From JAPXRI01 sp033813635 (lineage in GTDB: Bacteria > Bacillota > Clostridia > Oscillospirales > QAMX01): DNA of 64,000 bases. Position numbers and translations under genes: made by a program. Below are positions 1 through 8,102 of this stretch, piece after piece (within the stretch, counting starts at the first letter, position 1; each line of letters opens with the position of its first letter). Location: positions 236,428 to 300,427 of the forward strand of contig JAPXRI010000001.1 in NCBI GenBank assembly GCA_033813635.1, in the 5' to 3' direction. Below the pieces are notes generated by a model. It was given only the letters and a program-made list of their open reading frames with translations. It was not told the DNA's origin and did not search any database.

Positions 1-1054
1 TGCGGGTGTCGTCGGTAAAGTAGTCGCTCGCGATACCGATAATAACGCCGACCAGCAGACCGGCTGTGGTAGCGCCCCAGACTTCCCATCTCAGATCGAA
101 CAGGAAGGTGGTGGCGGAGGTCAGAACAAGGTATATAGCGGTGGTGATGTATGTGCTGGAGTTCAGGGCTCTTGTGGGGCTCGCATTCTTGCCCATGCGC
201 GCCGCGAGAACGCCGAGCGCCGAAGCGAGAAGGCCGAGCGCCGCGTAGATGAACACGTGCATAACAAACTGATGGGAGCCCTTGCCTATCAGGTTGTCAA
301 TGGATATTGCCATAACAAGCGCGGCCGCCATTGAGGCCACGTTGGAGTCGAACAGATCGGCGCCCATACCGGCGACATCGCCGACGTTGTCGCCCACGTT
401 GTCCGCGATAACCGCGGGGTTGCGGGGGTCATCTTCGGGGATGCTGAGCTCAACCTTACCGACAAGGTCCGCGCTGACGTCGGCCGTCTTTGTGAAGATG
501 CCGCCGCCCGCCTTGGCGAAGAGCGCGAGGCTCGAAGCTCCGAAGCTGAAGCCGAGAACTGCGCTCGACTCCTGTGTCAGCATATAGACGATTGTTACGC
601 CTATAAGGCTCGCACCGACAACCGCCATTCCCATAACCGCGCCGCCGCGGAATCCGGACAGGAACGAATGCCTGATATCCTTCGTCGCTGCTTCGGCAGC
701 CTTGACGTTGGCTTTCGTCGCGGTCATAATGCCGATCTTTCCGGCCAGCGCTGAAATGAAGGCGCCGGCGATGTAAGCGAGCATCATCTGGACATTCTCC
801 ATCGCGTCGCCGCTCCATATCGGGCTCGGCAGGAACACGAGAATGAGGATTGCGGCAATGCAGACAAAACGCGCCAAGACTATATACTCACGTCTTAGAA
901 ACGTGTTAGCGCCGTTGGCGATTAATTTGCCGATTTCCTGAATTTTCTTGTTTGAAGAGGGGCATTTTTTTACCCATGCGTAAAAATACGCCGCGACTAA
1001 AAAAGAAATCAGAGCTACGGCAATCGAGAAAATAAATGTTGAAATCATGCTCAT
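1..1054 (-). CDS. hppA: Membrane-bound pyrophosphatase, N-terminal part (cut by window edge)
   Basis: The minus-strand frame starting at ATG 1054 runs open to the window edge, giving about 351 residues without the C-terminus. It has several hydrophobic segments and the membrane pyrophosphatase signature DNVGDNVGDVAGMGADLFDS, with GGGIFTKTADVSADLVGKVE just before it. These acidic motifs bind Mg-pyrophosphate. The family hydrolyses pyrophosphate and pumps Na+ or H+ across the cytoplasmic membrane. The residues that separate K+-dependent Na+ pumps from K+-independent H+ pumps lie beyond the window, so the ion is not settled. The start has a GGAGGAG ribosome binding site a few bases upstream. This gene is the chromosomal flank of the mobile element, transcribed away from the tRNA. 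Confidence 0.93.
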   Translation of the reverse strand, partial: MSMISTFIFSIAVALISFLVAAYFYAWVKKCPSSNKKIQEIGKLIANGANTFLRREYIVLARFVCIAAILILVFLPSPIWSGDAMENVQMMLAYIAGAFISALAGKIGIMTATKANVKAAEAATKDIRHSFLSGFRGGAVMGMAVVGASLIGVTIVYMLTQESSAVLGFSFGASSLALFAKAGGGIFTKTADVSADLVGKVELSIPEDDPRNPAVIADNVGDNVGDVAGMGADLFDSNVASMAAALVMAISIDNLIGKGSHQFVMHVFIYAALGLLASALGVLAARMGKNASPTRALNSSTYITTAIYLVLTSATTFLFDLRWEVWGATTAGLLVGVIIGIASDYFTDDTR

Positions 1055-1252
1055 TAGATCTCTTCTCCTCCAGTTTCTGTCATGGTTTTTTTAACCGAAC
1101 TCCGAAATATTATAGCACCAAACGCAAACGAAAACAATAGCGAATCTTCAATAAATAAAATATATTCACGGCTTAATTATGTCACAATTCACAGTAGCTC
1201 TATACGTTGCAGCGGGTATTTGCCGCCGTCGCAAAAAAAATAAATAAAGATA

Positions 1253-1281
1253 TTGACAGACCCGAGTTTATTTAGTATAAT
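1253..1281 (+). promoter_or_regulatory. Consensus sigma-A promoter for the tRNA-Ala locus
   Basis: TTGACA at 1253-1258 and TATAAT at 1276-1281 are separated by 17 bases, a perfect housekeeping promoter. It lies about 30 bases before a truncated tRNA 5' half and about 150 bases before the intact tRNA-Ala, so the intact tRNA is now read through the broken copy. Confidence 0.9.
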
Positions 1282-1311
1282 AAGGAGCGTCGCCGCAACG
1301 GAGCAAATCAT

Positions 1312-1336
1312 GGGGGTATAGCTCAGCTGGGAGCGC
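1312..1336 (+). pseudogene. Truncated tRNA-Ala 5' half
   Basis: GGGGGTATAGCTCAGCTGGGA at 1312-1332 is identical to the first 21 bases of the intact tRNA-Ala at 1429. The next bases (GCGC) depart from the intact gene, and no anticodon arm, T arm or 3' acceptor strand follows. It sits at the expected distance from the consensus promoter, so it is probably what is left of an older tRNA copy, or a scar of recombination at this locus. Confidence 0.75.
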
Positions 1337-1428
1337 AAGCACTCAGGTATGCGACCCCTCAACAATGAGGAAAGCAAAAAAATTGAATAGCCCGGAAGTC
1401 CAGTAAAATCAAAGGTTTCCGAACACAC

Positions 1429-1504
1429 GGGGGTATAGCTCAGCTGGGAGAGCGCCTGCATGGCATGCAGGAGGTCAGCGGTTCGATCCCGCTTATCTCC
1501 ACCA
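1429..1504 (+). tRNA. tRNA-Ala (anticodon GGC), CCA encoded
   Basis: The 76 bases fold as a full cloverleaf. The acceptor stem GGGGGTA pairs with TATCTCC using two G-U pairs, the D arm is GCTC/GAGC, and the anticodon stem CCTGC/GCAGG encloses ATGGCAT with anticodon GGC. The T arm AGCGG/CCGCT has loop TTCGATC, and A73 is followed by encoded CCA. A rho-independent terminator follows nine bases later. All sequence to the right is mobile-element-like, so the 3' end of this tRNA is the likely left attachment site. No second copy of the 3' half is visible near the right end of the window. Confidence 0.93.
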
Positions 1505-1512
1505 AAAACAAT

Positions 1513-1547
1513 AAGCCACAAGGCCAAAACCTTGTGGCTTTGGTTTT
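1513..1547 (+). terminator. Terminator after tRNA-Ala
   Basis: AAGCCACAAGG at 1513-1523 pairs perfectly with CCTTGTGGCTT at 1530-1540, with a 6-base loop and a T-rich tail. Confidence 0.85.
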
Positions 1548-1582
1548 ACCTATCAGACCGGACACTTGATAAAGGACTAGGC

Positions 1583-1622
1583 AAAAAAGAGGCGCAGTTT
1601 CACAAGACTGTGCCTCTTTTTT
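1583..1622 (+). terminator. Strong hairpin with T-run at the element's left end
   Basis: AAAAAAGAGGCgCAGT pairs with ACTGtGCCTCTTTTTT around an 8-base loop. The flanking A and T runs would let it work in both directions, insulating the tRNA from the element operon. Confidence 0.8.
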
Positions 1623-1714
1623 GCAGGATTCCCTTATTCCCTTCAAGCATTGTGAGGATTATTCTTGATGCCTTTGTTTTATTCATAAAGTAAGCGCAAT
1701 CATTAAATAAAGGT

Positions 1715-1754
1715 AGAGCCATGTTTTCCGATTGGAGAGCATGGCTCTTTTTTT
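1715..1754 (+). terminator. Terminator upstream of the first element gene
   Basis: AGAGCCATG at 1715-1723 pairs with CATGGCTCT at 1740-1748, followed by seven T. It is only about 45 bases before the first element gene, so it could also act as an attenuator for the operon. Confidence 0.75.
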
Positions 1755-1797
1755 ATACCCCAATATAAAATTTCAGAAAAGAAAGGCGGAATGCTCC

Positions 1798-2964
1798 ATG
1801 GTCTACGCAACCCTATCAAATCCAAACCGGCCCGGCTCACCTGCCGTGACAGTCGGCTTCCCCATCACGGAAAATGTATACGCAGATTTGGAGTCCATCG
1901 GTATCGGCAGCGCTACGGAGCGTGACTGCTATGCTGCTTCGGTCGGCGGTGACGTTCCGATCATCAAGCGTCTTGAAAAGACTGCCGTGAACGTCGACGA
2001 GCTGGACTATCTCGTCAAACGGCTGGACAGCTTTGACCGGCGCGAGCTCGCACAGTTTCAGGGTGTGGCTGTCAGCCGCGGCTATTTTGACATGACTGAC
2101 CTCATCAATCTGACCTTTTGTTGTCAGAACGCAACGGTGGTGCAGGATTTTTCCGACCTCGCCTCCATTGGCCGCGCGCATTATCTGGACATCCATGGCG
2201 GTGCGATGCCAGAAGAACTGCAGTCAGTCGACGCCCGAAAGCTGGCCCTGTCACTTCTGCTCAACGAGGATGGTAAGGTTACGCCTTACGGTGTCGTTTA
2301 TGATAACGGCATGCAGCTGGAACAACTCTACGGCGGGCAGCACTTTCCCGACTACCTGTACAGCGGCAATACCGTGCTGACCGTGGCGATGACGGATCGC
2401 AGGCTTTCTGAAGATGCCGCGCCGATCACCTGGCTGCACTTTCCTATAAACGACTGGCAGATAGAACGATCTGTCATTCGTACCGGGATCTCTGTTCCCG
2501 AAGACATGCGGCTGCGGTATTCCGACAGCGAGCTACCGCAGGAATTAACTGCGTTGCTGGGCGGCGAGAACCTCCATGACGTCAATGATCTGTGCGCTGG
2601 CTTTGCGGAATTGGATCAGGGCGACCGGCAAAAGCTTGGCGCCGTCCTTCAGATGGCTCAGCCCGACGATCTTGTCCAGGCGCGGAACCTTCTGAAACAG
2701 CTCGACCTGTTCGATTTCATCCCGAAGGTCTCCACTCCCGCGGAATACGGGCGATACATGATCGCGGAATCCGGTCGATTTGAATACGATGAAAATCTGG
2801 ATGAGTTCTATGACTATCAAAAGTATGGAAAACAGCGCATGAGTCAGGAGCAGGGCCAGTATGTCGGCGGCGGCTATGTCAGCTACCACGGCTTCATTTC
2901 CATTGAGGAAGTGCTGGCGGGCAGTGAAACGGAACGGATGGAACAGACGCTGGGAGGAATGTGA
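1798..2964 (+). CDS. ArdA-like antirestriction family protein, two modules
   Basis: This 388-residue protein is the first gene of the element and the first of four related proteins. Two modules of about 120 residues are visible, at roughly 60-190 and 240-375. Each has a helix LxxLxxLdxxexxxFxgv, a segment like DMTDLINLTF, and an end like YGKQRM...GGGYVSYHGF. That pattern matches clostridial proteins annotated as ArdA, which mimic DNA and block type I restriction enzymes. The function here is inferred from that pattern. ATG 1798 follows GAAAGGCGGA. The gene ends one base before the next start. The C-terminus MEQTLGGM belongs to the tail family described in the findings, and its GGAGGA also supplies the next gene's ribosome binding site. 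Confidence 0.72.
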   Translation: MVYATLSNPNRPGSPAVTVGFPITENVYADLESIGIGSATERDCYAASVGGDVPIIKRLEKTAVNVDELDYLVKRLDSFDRRELAQFQGVAVSRGYFDMTDLINLTFCCQNATVVQDFSDLASIGRAHYLDIHGGAMPEELQSVDARKLALSLLLNEDGKVTPYGVVYDNGMQLEQLYGGQHFPDYLYSGNTVLTVAMTDRRLSEDAAPITWLHFPINDWQIERSVIRTGISVPEDMRLRYSDSELPQELTALLGGENLHDVNDLCAGFAELDQGDRQKLGAVLQMAQPDDLVQARNLLKQLDLFDFIPKVSTPAEYGRYMIAESGRFEYDENLDEFYDYQKYGKQRMSQEQGQYVGGGYVSYHGFISIEEVLAGSETERMEQTLGGM

Positions 2965-2965
2965 C

Positions 2966-3565
2966 ATGCTCAAGCTGCAGTTGACCCGAGACGGTGCCTA
3001 TGACGACGAATATCTGGAGCTTCCGGCAACTCTGGCCGATGTCGGTGAGGTAATGTCACAGCTGGATGAAACAAGCAGCAATGTTGCTTCCACCCGCATC
3101 TACGGCGCCATCAGCGACGTCTGGAATATCGGACGTTACTTGAAGCGCGCAAACGTGAATGATCCCGATCATCTAAAAAAGCTGAACCGCATCGCGGAGA
3201 TCGTCAACACGCTGGGCCGTGAGCAGTGCCTCGTATTCGAGGGCGCGTTGGACGCCGAGTCTGTAAATGGCCTGGATGATGTGATTGCCATCGGAGAACG
3301 TCTGGAGGATTATATTCTCGTTCCCGAAATTACTACTGACCGGGAGCTGGGCGTCTGCCTTGTGGAATTCGGCGTTAAGCCTTTCAGTGAAAGCGTCCGG
3401 CCTTATCTGGACTTTGGGAAGATCGGCGCCGAGTATTACGCCGATCACGGCGGCGCATATATTTCCTGCGGCTATGTTCTCAGAAAAGACAGCGCGGATC
3501 AGGCCCTGCTGGATTTTACCCAGCCCCATCCGGCTCAGGAATTCGGCGGAATGAATATAGGATAG
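2966..3565 (+). CDS. ArdA-like antirestriction family protein, single module
   Basis: This 199-residue protein starts MLKLQLTRDG, followed by one ArdA-like module. The module has the helix around IAEIVNTLGREQCLVFEGAL, then LDDVIAIGERLEDYILVPEI, and ends YLDFGKIGAEYYADHGGAY. This layout is the common clostridial ICE form annotated as antirestriction ArdA. ATG 2966 begins one base after the previous stop, so the two genes are translationally coupled; the Shine-Dalgarno GGGAGGA lies in the upstream coding sequence. The C-terminus QEFGGMNIG carries the shared tail. The likely role is protection of incoming element DNA from host restriction, by family analogy. Confidence 0.75.
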   Translation: MLKLQLTRDGAYDDEYLELPATLADVGEVMSQLDETSSNVASTRIYGAISDVWNIGRYLKRANVNDPDHLKKLNRIAEIVNTLGREQCLVFEGALDAESVNGLDDVIAIGERLEDYILVPEITTDRELGVCLVEFGVKPFSESVRPYLDFGKIGAEYYADHGGAYISCGYVLRKDSADQALLDFTQPHPAQEFGGMNIG

Positions 3566-3627
3566 CTATTTCCGCCGCTTCATGGTATTCTGTGTGCTTG
3601 ACAAAACAAGAAGGAGATGAAAAAGCC

Positions 3628-4374
3628 ATGAGCGTAAACGCCAGAGAAGAACAGTATGAGCATGTGGAGCTTTTCGGAAAACCCGCCCTCTTTACGGATT
3701 CCCGCATTGACCGCAGCACGGTACCCGAAGGCTTCCACTGCTACGACCTGCGCGGTTCCGATTACGATCCCGGCAAGCCGATGACGCTGGAAAATCAGGT
3801 CGCGGTCAATCACGCCGGCACGGTGCTGACCGCCGAGCCGGTGACCATTCCCAAGGAGGGCTTCCGCCGATTGCGCGGCAAGCTCAATTTTCTCGGTGCA
3901 TGCCTGACGCTGCCGGAATTCTGTGAGGAACACGGCATCGCACTCCCGCCCGACAACCGGAAATTCATTCTGCGGCCCGCCTCTCCCAATGAGGCGGGAT
4001 TTTTTTATGCCCTGCCGAAGGAACAGGACGAGGCGCTGGGCGCCGTCGGCCATGTCCGCATTGATTTCGGGCACGACGGCAATGAGTTCTGGCACACCTG
4101 GCATCCTCGCGGTGACGAGTCGCTGAACAGCCCTGAATTCAAGGCGGAGCTGACGGATCTGGTCAACGAGCTCCGGAAAACCGGCCCACTGAAAAATCTC
4201 AGCGCCATGGCCGGTTATTGCAGGAATCGCGGCGGAGAAATCGAAGGCGGCTGGCGGCAGAACTACGGTTACGTGATTGAAACGGAACGATACCGCTACT
4301 GCCTGCGGTGCAATCCCGGCCCGGAGATTACCACGCCTACCTCACCGCCTTCGACCTGCGGGTGCAGCGGATGA
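3628..4374 (+). CDS. LPD28-like ICE protein, probably the N-terminal part of a frameshifted gene
   Basis: The 248-residue frame starts at ATG 3628 after AAGGAG. Its opening (VELFGKPALFTDSRIDRSTV, then a GFHCYDLRGSD stretch and VAVNHAGTVLTAEP) resembles LPD28-type proteins of clostridial conjugative elements, whose function is unknown. The match ends at YRYCLRCNPG, after which this frame reads a Pro/Thr/Ser-rich sequence and stops. The expected continuation GDYHAYLTAFDLRV appears in the next frame at about 4322. A one-base loss in the C-run near 4318-4322, or a sequencing error, would explain this. The stop overlaps ATG 4371 as ATGA, so separate translation of the rest is possible. Confidence 0.65.
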   Translation: MSVNAREEQYEHVELFGKPALFTDSRIDRSTVPEGFHCYDLRGSDYDPGKPMTLENQVAVNHAGTVLTAEPVTIPKEGFRRLRGKLNFLGACLTLPEFCEEHGIALPPDNRKFILRPASPNEAGFFYALPKEQDEALGAVGHVRIDFGHDGNEFWHTWHPRGDESLNSPEFKAELTDLVNELRKTGPLKNLSAMAGYCRNRGGEIEGGWRQNYGYVIETERYRYCLRCNPGPEITTPTSPPSTCGCSG

Positions 4375-4778
4375 ACATGAAGCAGGAAGCTCCCGCACAG
4401 GAGCATGGACTCACGGAGGCCGGAAAGGAAATGCTCCGGAACGCCGCCGACAACACGCTGCCACACAGCTACAGCTGGTTTATTTTTCAGGATTATAACA
4501 CGCCCAGTGAAAAGCTCACCAGCGACCTGACGCTTCCGGAGGCGATCCAGTTATATAACGACATAGGCAGCGACAACAAGCGGCTCGGCGTGACTAAGGA
4601 CGGGATCTCCACCGTGGATCTCGTGATCACGCTGAACGGCGAACAACAGCTGTCGGAGGACTACACCCGCCTTGCCAGTTTTTCCGGCGATCCGGTTATC
4701 GCGGAAGCGGCGGAAACACTGCATGAAAAGCTTACAGAACAGACGCCCGAGCAGGGCATCACGATGGGAGGTTTATGA
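4371..4778 (+). CDS. C-terminal part of the LPD28-like gene, or a separate small protein
   Basis: From ATG 4371 this frame encodes 135 residues. The same frame is open upstream to about 4308, and the upstream part (GDYHAYLTAFDLRVQR) reads as the natural continuation of the preceding protein. The segment TPSEKLTSDLTLPEAIQLYN looks like a small folded domain seen in ICE accessory proteins. The C-terminus EQTPEQGITMGGL has the shared tail. The stop is one base from the next ATG, and GGGAGGT inside the last codons is the next gene's ribosome binding site. It could be independently translated by ATGA coupling, but the reading that best fits homology is one gene split by a frameshift. Confidence 0.6.
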   Translation: MNMKQEAPAQEHGLTEAGKEMLRNAADNTLPHSYSWFIFQDYNTPSEKLTSDLTLPEAIQLYNDIGSDNKRLGVTKDGISTVDLVITLNGEQQLSEDYTRLASFSGDPVIAEAAETLHEKLTEQTPEQGITMGGL

Positions 4779-4779
4779 A

Positions 4780-5505
4780 ATGAGACAGAACCCCGAATGG
4801 GTGAAATTCATGAAGGAGCAGTATCCGTCCGGCACCCGTGTCCGGCTCACGGAAATGCGCGATCCCTACGCTCCGGTGCCACCCGGCACTGAGGGAACCG
4901 TCGATTTTGTTGACGATGCCTGCGGGATACACATGCAATGGGACAACGGTCGCACCCTCGCGCTCATCCCCGGTGAGGATCGCTTTTCCGTCATTCCGCA
5001 GCCGCTTCAGACGCTGAAGCTGTACATGCCGCTCACCGTCAGAAGCTATGAGCGCAACGAATACGGCGACATGGACGATGATCCCATTGAGCTTGACGGC
5101 CGGACGGCCCTTTCCTATGAGGATCACATTCTCGCCGCCCTTCTGAAAGAACGGAGGCCGGAGGAAACGGAGCGCGGCCTTATGAAATACTACGGCGCGG
5201 ACGACAGCGTAAACAGCAAGGTACGGTCTTACGTTTTCACAATAGAACGTGTTCAGGGCCAATTGATGGGGGTTGCCGAGTGCCACGTGCAGGGCGATCT
5301 GACGGCAGAGGAACTCGACCGGCTCAAGGAAACCATCATCGGTCAGGCAGCAGACGGCTTCGGGGAAGGGTTCGAGCAGCGCCCAATCAAAACCGGGGAC
5401 GGCGAAATTTATGTCAGCCTGTGGAGCAGTGATAAAAGCTGGAGCATCATGACGCGGGACGAGTTGGAGCAGGGCCAGCAGATGGGAGGAATGACGCTTG
5501 AATAG
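4780..5505 (+). CDS. DUF4314 domain protein
   Basis: This is a 241-residue protein. Residues 1-70 match the DUF4314 pattern: KEQYPSGTRVRLTEMRDPYA, then PPGTEGTVDFVDD, MQWDNGR and LALIPGEDRFSVI. This is an SH3-like small domain common in clostridial ICEs, with no known activity. Residues 75-230 form a second, unassigned domain beginning LKLYMPLTVRSYERNEYGDM. The C-terminus EQGQQMGGMTLE carries the shared tail, and its GGGAGGA is the ribosome binding site for the next gene. The start ATG 4780 follows the preceding stop by one base. Confidence 0.75.
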   Translation: MRQNPEWVKFMKEQYPSGTRVRLTEMRDPYAPVPPGTEGTVDFVDDACGIHMQWDNGRTLALIPGEDRFSVIPQPLQTLKLYMPLTVRSYERNEYGDMDDDPIELDGRTALSYEDHILAALLKERRPEETERGLMKYYGADDSVNSKVRSYVFTIERVQGQLMGVAECHVQGDLTAEELDRLKETIIGQAADGFGEGFEQRPIKTGDGEIYVSLWSSDKSWSIMTRDELEQGQQMGGMTLE

Positions 5506-6721
5506 TAAAATAATGGAGTTGGAAATCAGACGCCCCGGCCCGCTCGGGGCAAACACCTCCGCGACTCTCGCTCTGCCCGCCGCGCCCTATGAGATTCTGG
5601 ACGCGCTGGACAGGACGCGCGTGACGGATGAGCGCGTCATCTACTCCACGGAAATCCTGAGCTGTGAGCTGGACTATCTGCCGCAGTTTCTCAGCCCTAG
5701 CTCCAACCTTTATGAGCTCAACCACCTGTGCAATCGTCTGACTTCCCTCAGCGATTGGGAGTTGGACTGCTTCGAGGGCATGGTCATGATGGACGCCGTG
5801 CAGAAAAGCTATGAGCCGATCCCCGTGGACCGACTCATCAACATGACCGCCAGCATGGAGCACTGTCAGATCGCCTATGAAGCGCACGACGACGAATCCC
5901 TCGGCAAATTCTACGCGGAAAACGGGTTTGTCCCGCAGCTCGACAGCGTGCCGGACAATATCTACGCCTGGCTGGACTTTGAAAAGATCGGTAAGGAGAT
6001 GCGCGAGGGCGAGGGCGGCGTTTTCACTCCACACGGTTATGTGGTGCAAAACGGCATCATCGCGCGGCTGTACCAAAGCGGAGAGGCCGTCCCTTCCGAA
6101 AAGCCGGATTATACCGTGCTTCTCCGCGTGACGAAGGGACGCTTCAACGATCCCGAATATGACAACGACCTTTCAACGCTCCTGAAGCTGCCTGCCGGCG
6201 ATCAGGAGCTTTTTCACGCGGTGAAGGAGGTGGGCGCGGCCTCCCCGGATGAATGCGCGTTCACCGCCGTGGACTGCGACGTCCCCCGGCTGACGGAAAA
6301 GATCACCGATGAGTTGGAAGCCACGAACGGCGACTGCTACGGGTTGGTCAACGAGTTGGCCGGACAGCTCCGGTACCTCGACCGGGAGGGCGGCATCCCG
6401 GTCTGCAAGGCCATGATCGCAGCAGCGCCCGATGACATCTCGCTGGACGAGGCGCTCGACCTCGCGTATCAGGCCGACGAGTTTTCTCTTCTGCGGGAAG
6501 CCGCGACTCCCGCGGACTACGCGAAAGCGGAGCTTGCGAAATGCTCCATCCCGCTGAAAGAGGAACTGTTTTCCGGCGATGCGGCTCTCCATCATTACGG
6601 CGAAAAGCTCATGGAGCACAACCTCGCCTCCGCCACCGATTACGGTATCCTCGTCTCCCGAAACGGCCGGACGGTGGAGCAGTGCCTGAACCGGCCCGGG
6701 CCGCAGATGGAAATGAGGTGA
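5498..6721 (+). CDS. ArdA-like antirestriction family protein, two modules
   Basis: The third paralogue has 407 residues. The first module is clear: YELNHLCNRLTSLSDWELDC, then VDRLINMTASMEHCQ, and LDFEKIGKEMREGEGGVFTP with HGYVVQNG. A more divergent second module fills roughly residues 265-395. The start is TTG 5498, nine bases after GGGAGGA and overlapping the end of the upstream gene; the first ATG, at 5513, is too far from that site. The C-terminus GPQMEMR is a variant of the shared tail. The likely role is antirestriction or DNA mimicry by family resemblance. Having several paralogues in one operon suggests different targets. Confidence 0.7.
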   Translation: MNSKIMELEIRRPGPLGANTSATLALPAAPYEILDALDRTRVTDERVIYSTEILSCELDYLPQFLSPSSNLYELNHLCNRLTSLSDWELDCFEGMVMMDAVQKSYEPIPVDRLINMTASMEHCQIAYEAHDDESLGKFYAENGFVPQLDSVPDNIYAWLDFEKIGKEMREGEGGVFTPHGYVVQNGIIARLYQSGEAVPSEKPDYTVLLRVTKGRFNDPEYDNDLSTLLKLPAGDQELFHAVKEVGAASPDECAFTAVDCDVPRLTEKITDELEATNGDCYGLVNELAGQLRYLDREGGIPVCKAMIAAAPDDISLDEALDLAYQADEFSLLREAATPADYAKAELAKCSIPLKEELFSGDAALHHYGEKLMEHNLASATDYGILVSRNGRTVEQCLNRPGPQMEMR

Positions 6722-6726
6722 GCGAC

Positions 6727-7761
6727 ATGAGGGATTACCCGTACCCTTATCCATGGAAAGAGCTTCCCGGAACGGCGGAAGAAACGCGATTTCTTAGCTG
6801 GCGCCTTTCCGAAATGTCCGTCCGGGAACGGTATCTGCTGGAGGGCGCCTCCCAGCTTCAATCCATCGACATCGCAGCGGACCTGATCAATCTGACGGAG
6901 CAGCTCGACAGCTTTTCGCTCTGCCTTGGCGCGACGGATGATGCCGCACTCGGCGCTTACGCCGCCCGCTATCGGGAAAGAGTTCCCGAAAAGCGGATAC
7001 CTCTTCTCAATACGGCGCGCTGGGGACGCGACCTGCGTGAGCGGTATGGCGGGGTTTTTACATCGGGCGGCTTCGTGGAACAGACCTCTCCTCTCCGGCA
7101 GATCTACGCCGCCGGAGATTCTCTCGGCAGGCTGACGGTCGGAGACGCGGCCATGCGGCTGAAGGTTGCGTCCGCTCACTGTCCGGACGGCGTGTGGCTC
7201 ATGCTCCCCGACCACGAACCCGTCACCGGCGAGCCGGACGAGCTGGCCGCCGCGCGGGGTGAGCTCGGCGTGACAGGATGGGCCGGCGCGGTTTTGCTGG
7301 AGGCGAAATGCTGTCTCTGGAATATTATGAACCCCGCGAGCCAGTACGCGACCCTTGAACAGCTCATTGACGCCGGTAACAACCTCGGTTATGTGCTGGA
7401 GGAACAGGGGCAGGGAATGCCCTGCTTCGACGAATATTTCCGGGCGGCGATGGAACTGGAAGGCTGCACCCGGCTCGACGAGGCGCTGGACATTTCCCAA
7501 AATCTTAATTGCTATGACTTCATTCCCGCAGAGGAATATTGGGAAAGGTTCGGGCGACGGCTTGCCGGGCGGTCGGGAATCGTCGATCCTGACAGCGCCG
7601 CGGCTCCGTACTTCGACTATGCCGGATACTGCAAGTCCGAGATCGAACGGCTTGGACTCAAGCGCTACGCGGACGGGTATATTGCCCGGAACGACCAAGC
7701 GTTCATCCATGAATTCAGCGAGCCTTCCCCACAGGAACAGAGTTTGAGCCTGAGCCTGTGA
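6727..7761 (+). CDS. ArdA-like antirestriction family protein, divergent two-module paralogue
   Basis: The fourth paralogue has 344 residues. Module one contains ADLINLTEQLDSFSLCL and RWGRDLRERYGGVFTSGGFV. Module two contains LEQLIDAGNNLGYVLEEQGQ, LDEALDISQNLNCYDFIPAE and a final FDYAGYCKSEIERLGL. The spacing of these elements matches the other three proteins, so they arose by duplication and divergence. ATG 6727 lies five bases after the upstream stop, preceded by GAGGTGAG. The C-terminus QEQSLSLSL is the alternating-hydrophobic form of the shared tail. Confidence 0.65.
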   Translation: MRDYPYPYPWKELPGTAEETRFLSWRLSEMSVRERYLLEGASQLQSIDIAADLINLTEQLDSFSLCLGATDDAALGAYAARYRERVPEKRIPLLNTARWGRDLRERYGGVFTSGGFVEQTSPLRQIYAAGDSLGRLTVGDAAMRLKVASAHCPDGVWLMLPDHEPVTGEPDELAAARGELGVTGWAGAVLLEAKCCLWNIMNPASQYATLEQLIDAGNNLGYVLEEQGQGMPCFDEYFRAAMELEGCTRLDEALDISQNLNCYDFIPAEEYWERFGRRLAGRSGIVDPDSAAAPYFDYAGYCKSEIERLGLKRYADGYIARNDQAFIHEFSEPSPQEQSLSLSL

Positions 7762-7775
7762 AGGAGGCTGGCGAC

Positions 7776-8102
7776 ATGAGTAAGATATTTTCTCTCGTCG
7801 GTCTGGAAACCAACACCGGCATCCGGGATATCGGGATCATGGGCGGCATACCGGAACTGGAGGACATCCAGAACTCCAAGGTGTACCGGGAGCTGGTGGA
7901 GGACTGCGGCGAATCGGAATACATCGCCGTCGTTGTCAAGTCCTTCCGTTATGGGCAGGGCCCACCCGAGCCCGCCTCCTCGGAAGACCTGAGCTGGATC
8001 GGGATGCATCCTGAGATTGTGAAAAACGGCGACGCGGCGGAGCTTCAGACCTCACGCTTTGCCATCCTTTATCCCGACCAAGGGATGCAGATGAATATGT
8101 AG
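7776..8102 (+). CDS. Small ICE protein of unknown function
   Basis: This 108-residue protein is the last gene of the left operon. It starts at ATG 7776, nine bases after AAGGAGG, and ends at a strong terminator. I do not recognise the family. It is soluble, with no signal peptide or membrane segment; the middle is acidic (ELVEDCGESEYIAVVVKSFR). The C-terminus PDQGMQMNM is a clear case of the shared tail, which ties it to the neighbouring proteins. Confidence 0.7.
   Translation: MSKIFSLVGLETNTGIRDIGIMGGIPELEDIQNSKVYRELVEDCGESEYIAVVVKSFRYGQGPPEPASSEDLSWIGMHPEIVKNGDAAELQTSRFAILYPDQGMQMNM

Noticed and set aside
456..818. A 120-codon minus-strand frame in the pyrophosphatase region.
   Set aside because: It is out of frame with the pyrophosphatase motifs, which cover the same bases on the same strand.
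1189..1527. Minus-strand frames crossing the tRNA and its terminator.
   Set aside because: They overlap a functional tRNA and a hairpin and have no protein pattern.
2940..5505. The idea that the shared C-terminal tail is only a by-product of ribosome binding sites inside coding ends (GGA GGA reading as Gly-Gly).
   Set aside because: This explains part of MGG/GGM in four genes, but the tails at 10161, 34369, 45873, 48656 and 54596 contain no such site and still end in the alternating Met/Leu pattern.
6640..7710. A 356-codon antisense frame over an ArdA-like gene.
   Set aside because: It has no start signals and a shadow-type composition, and the sense gene fits the operon.
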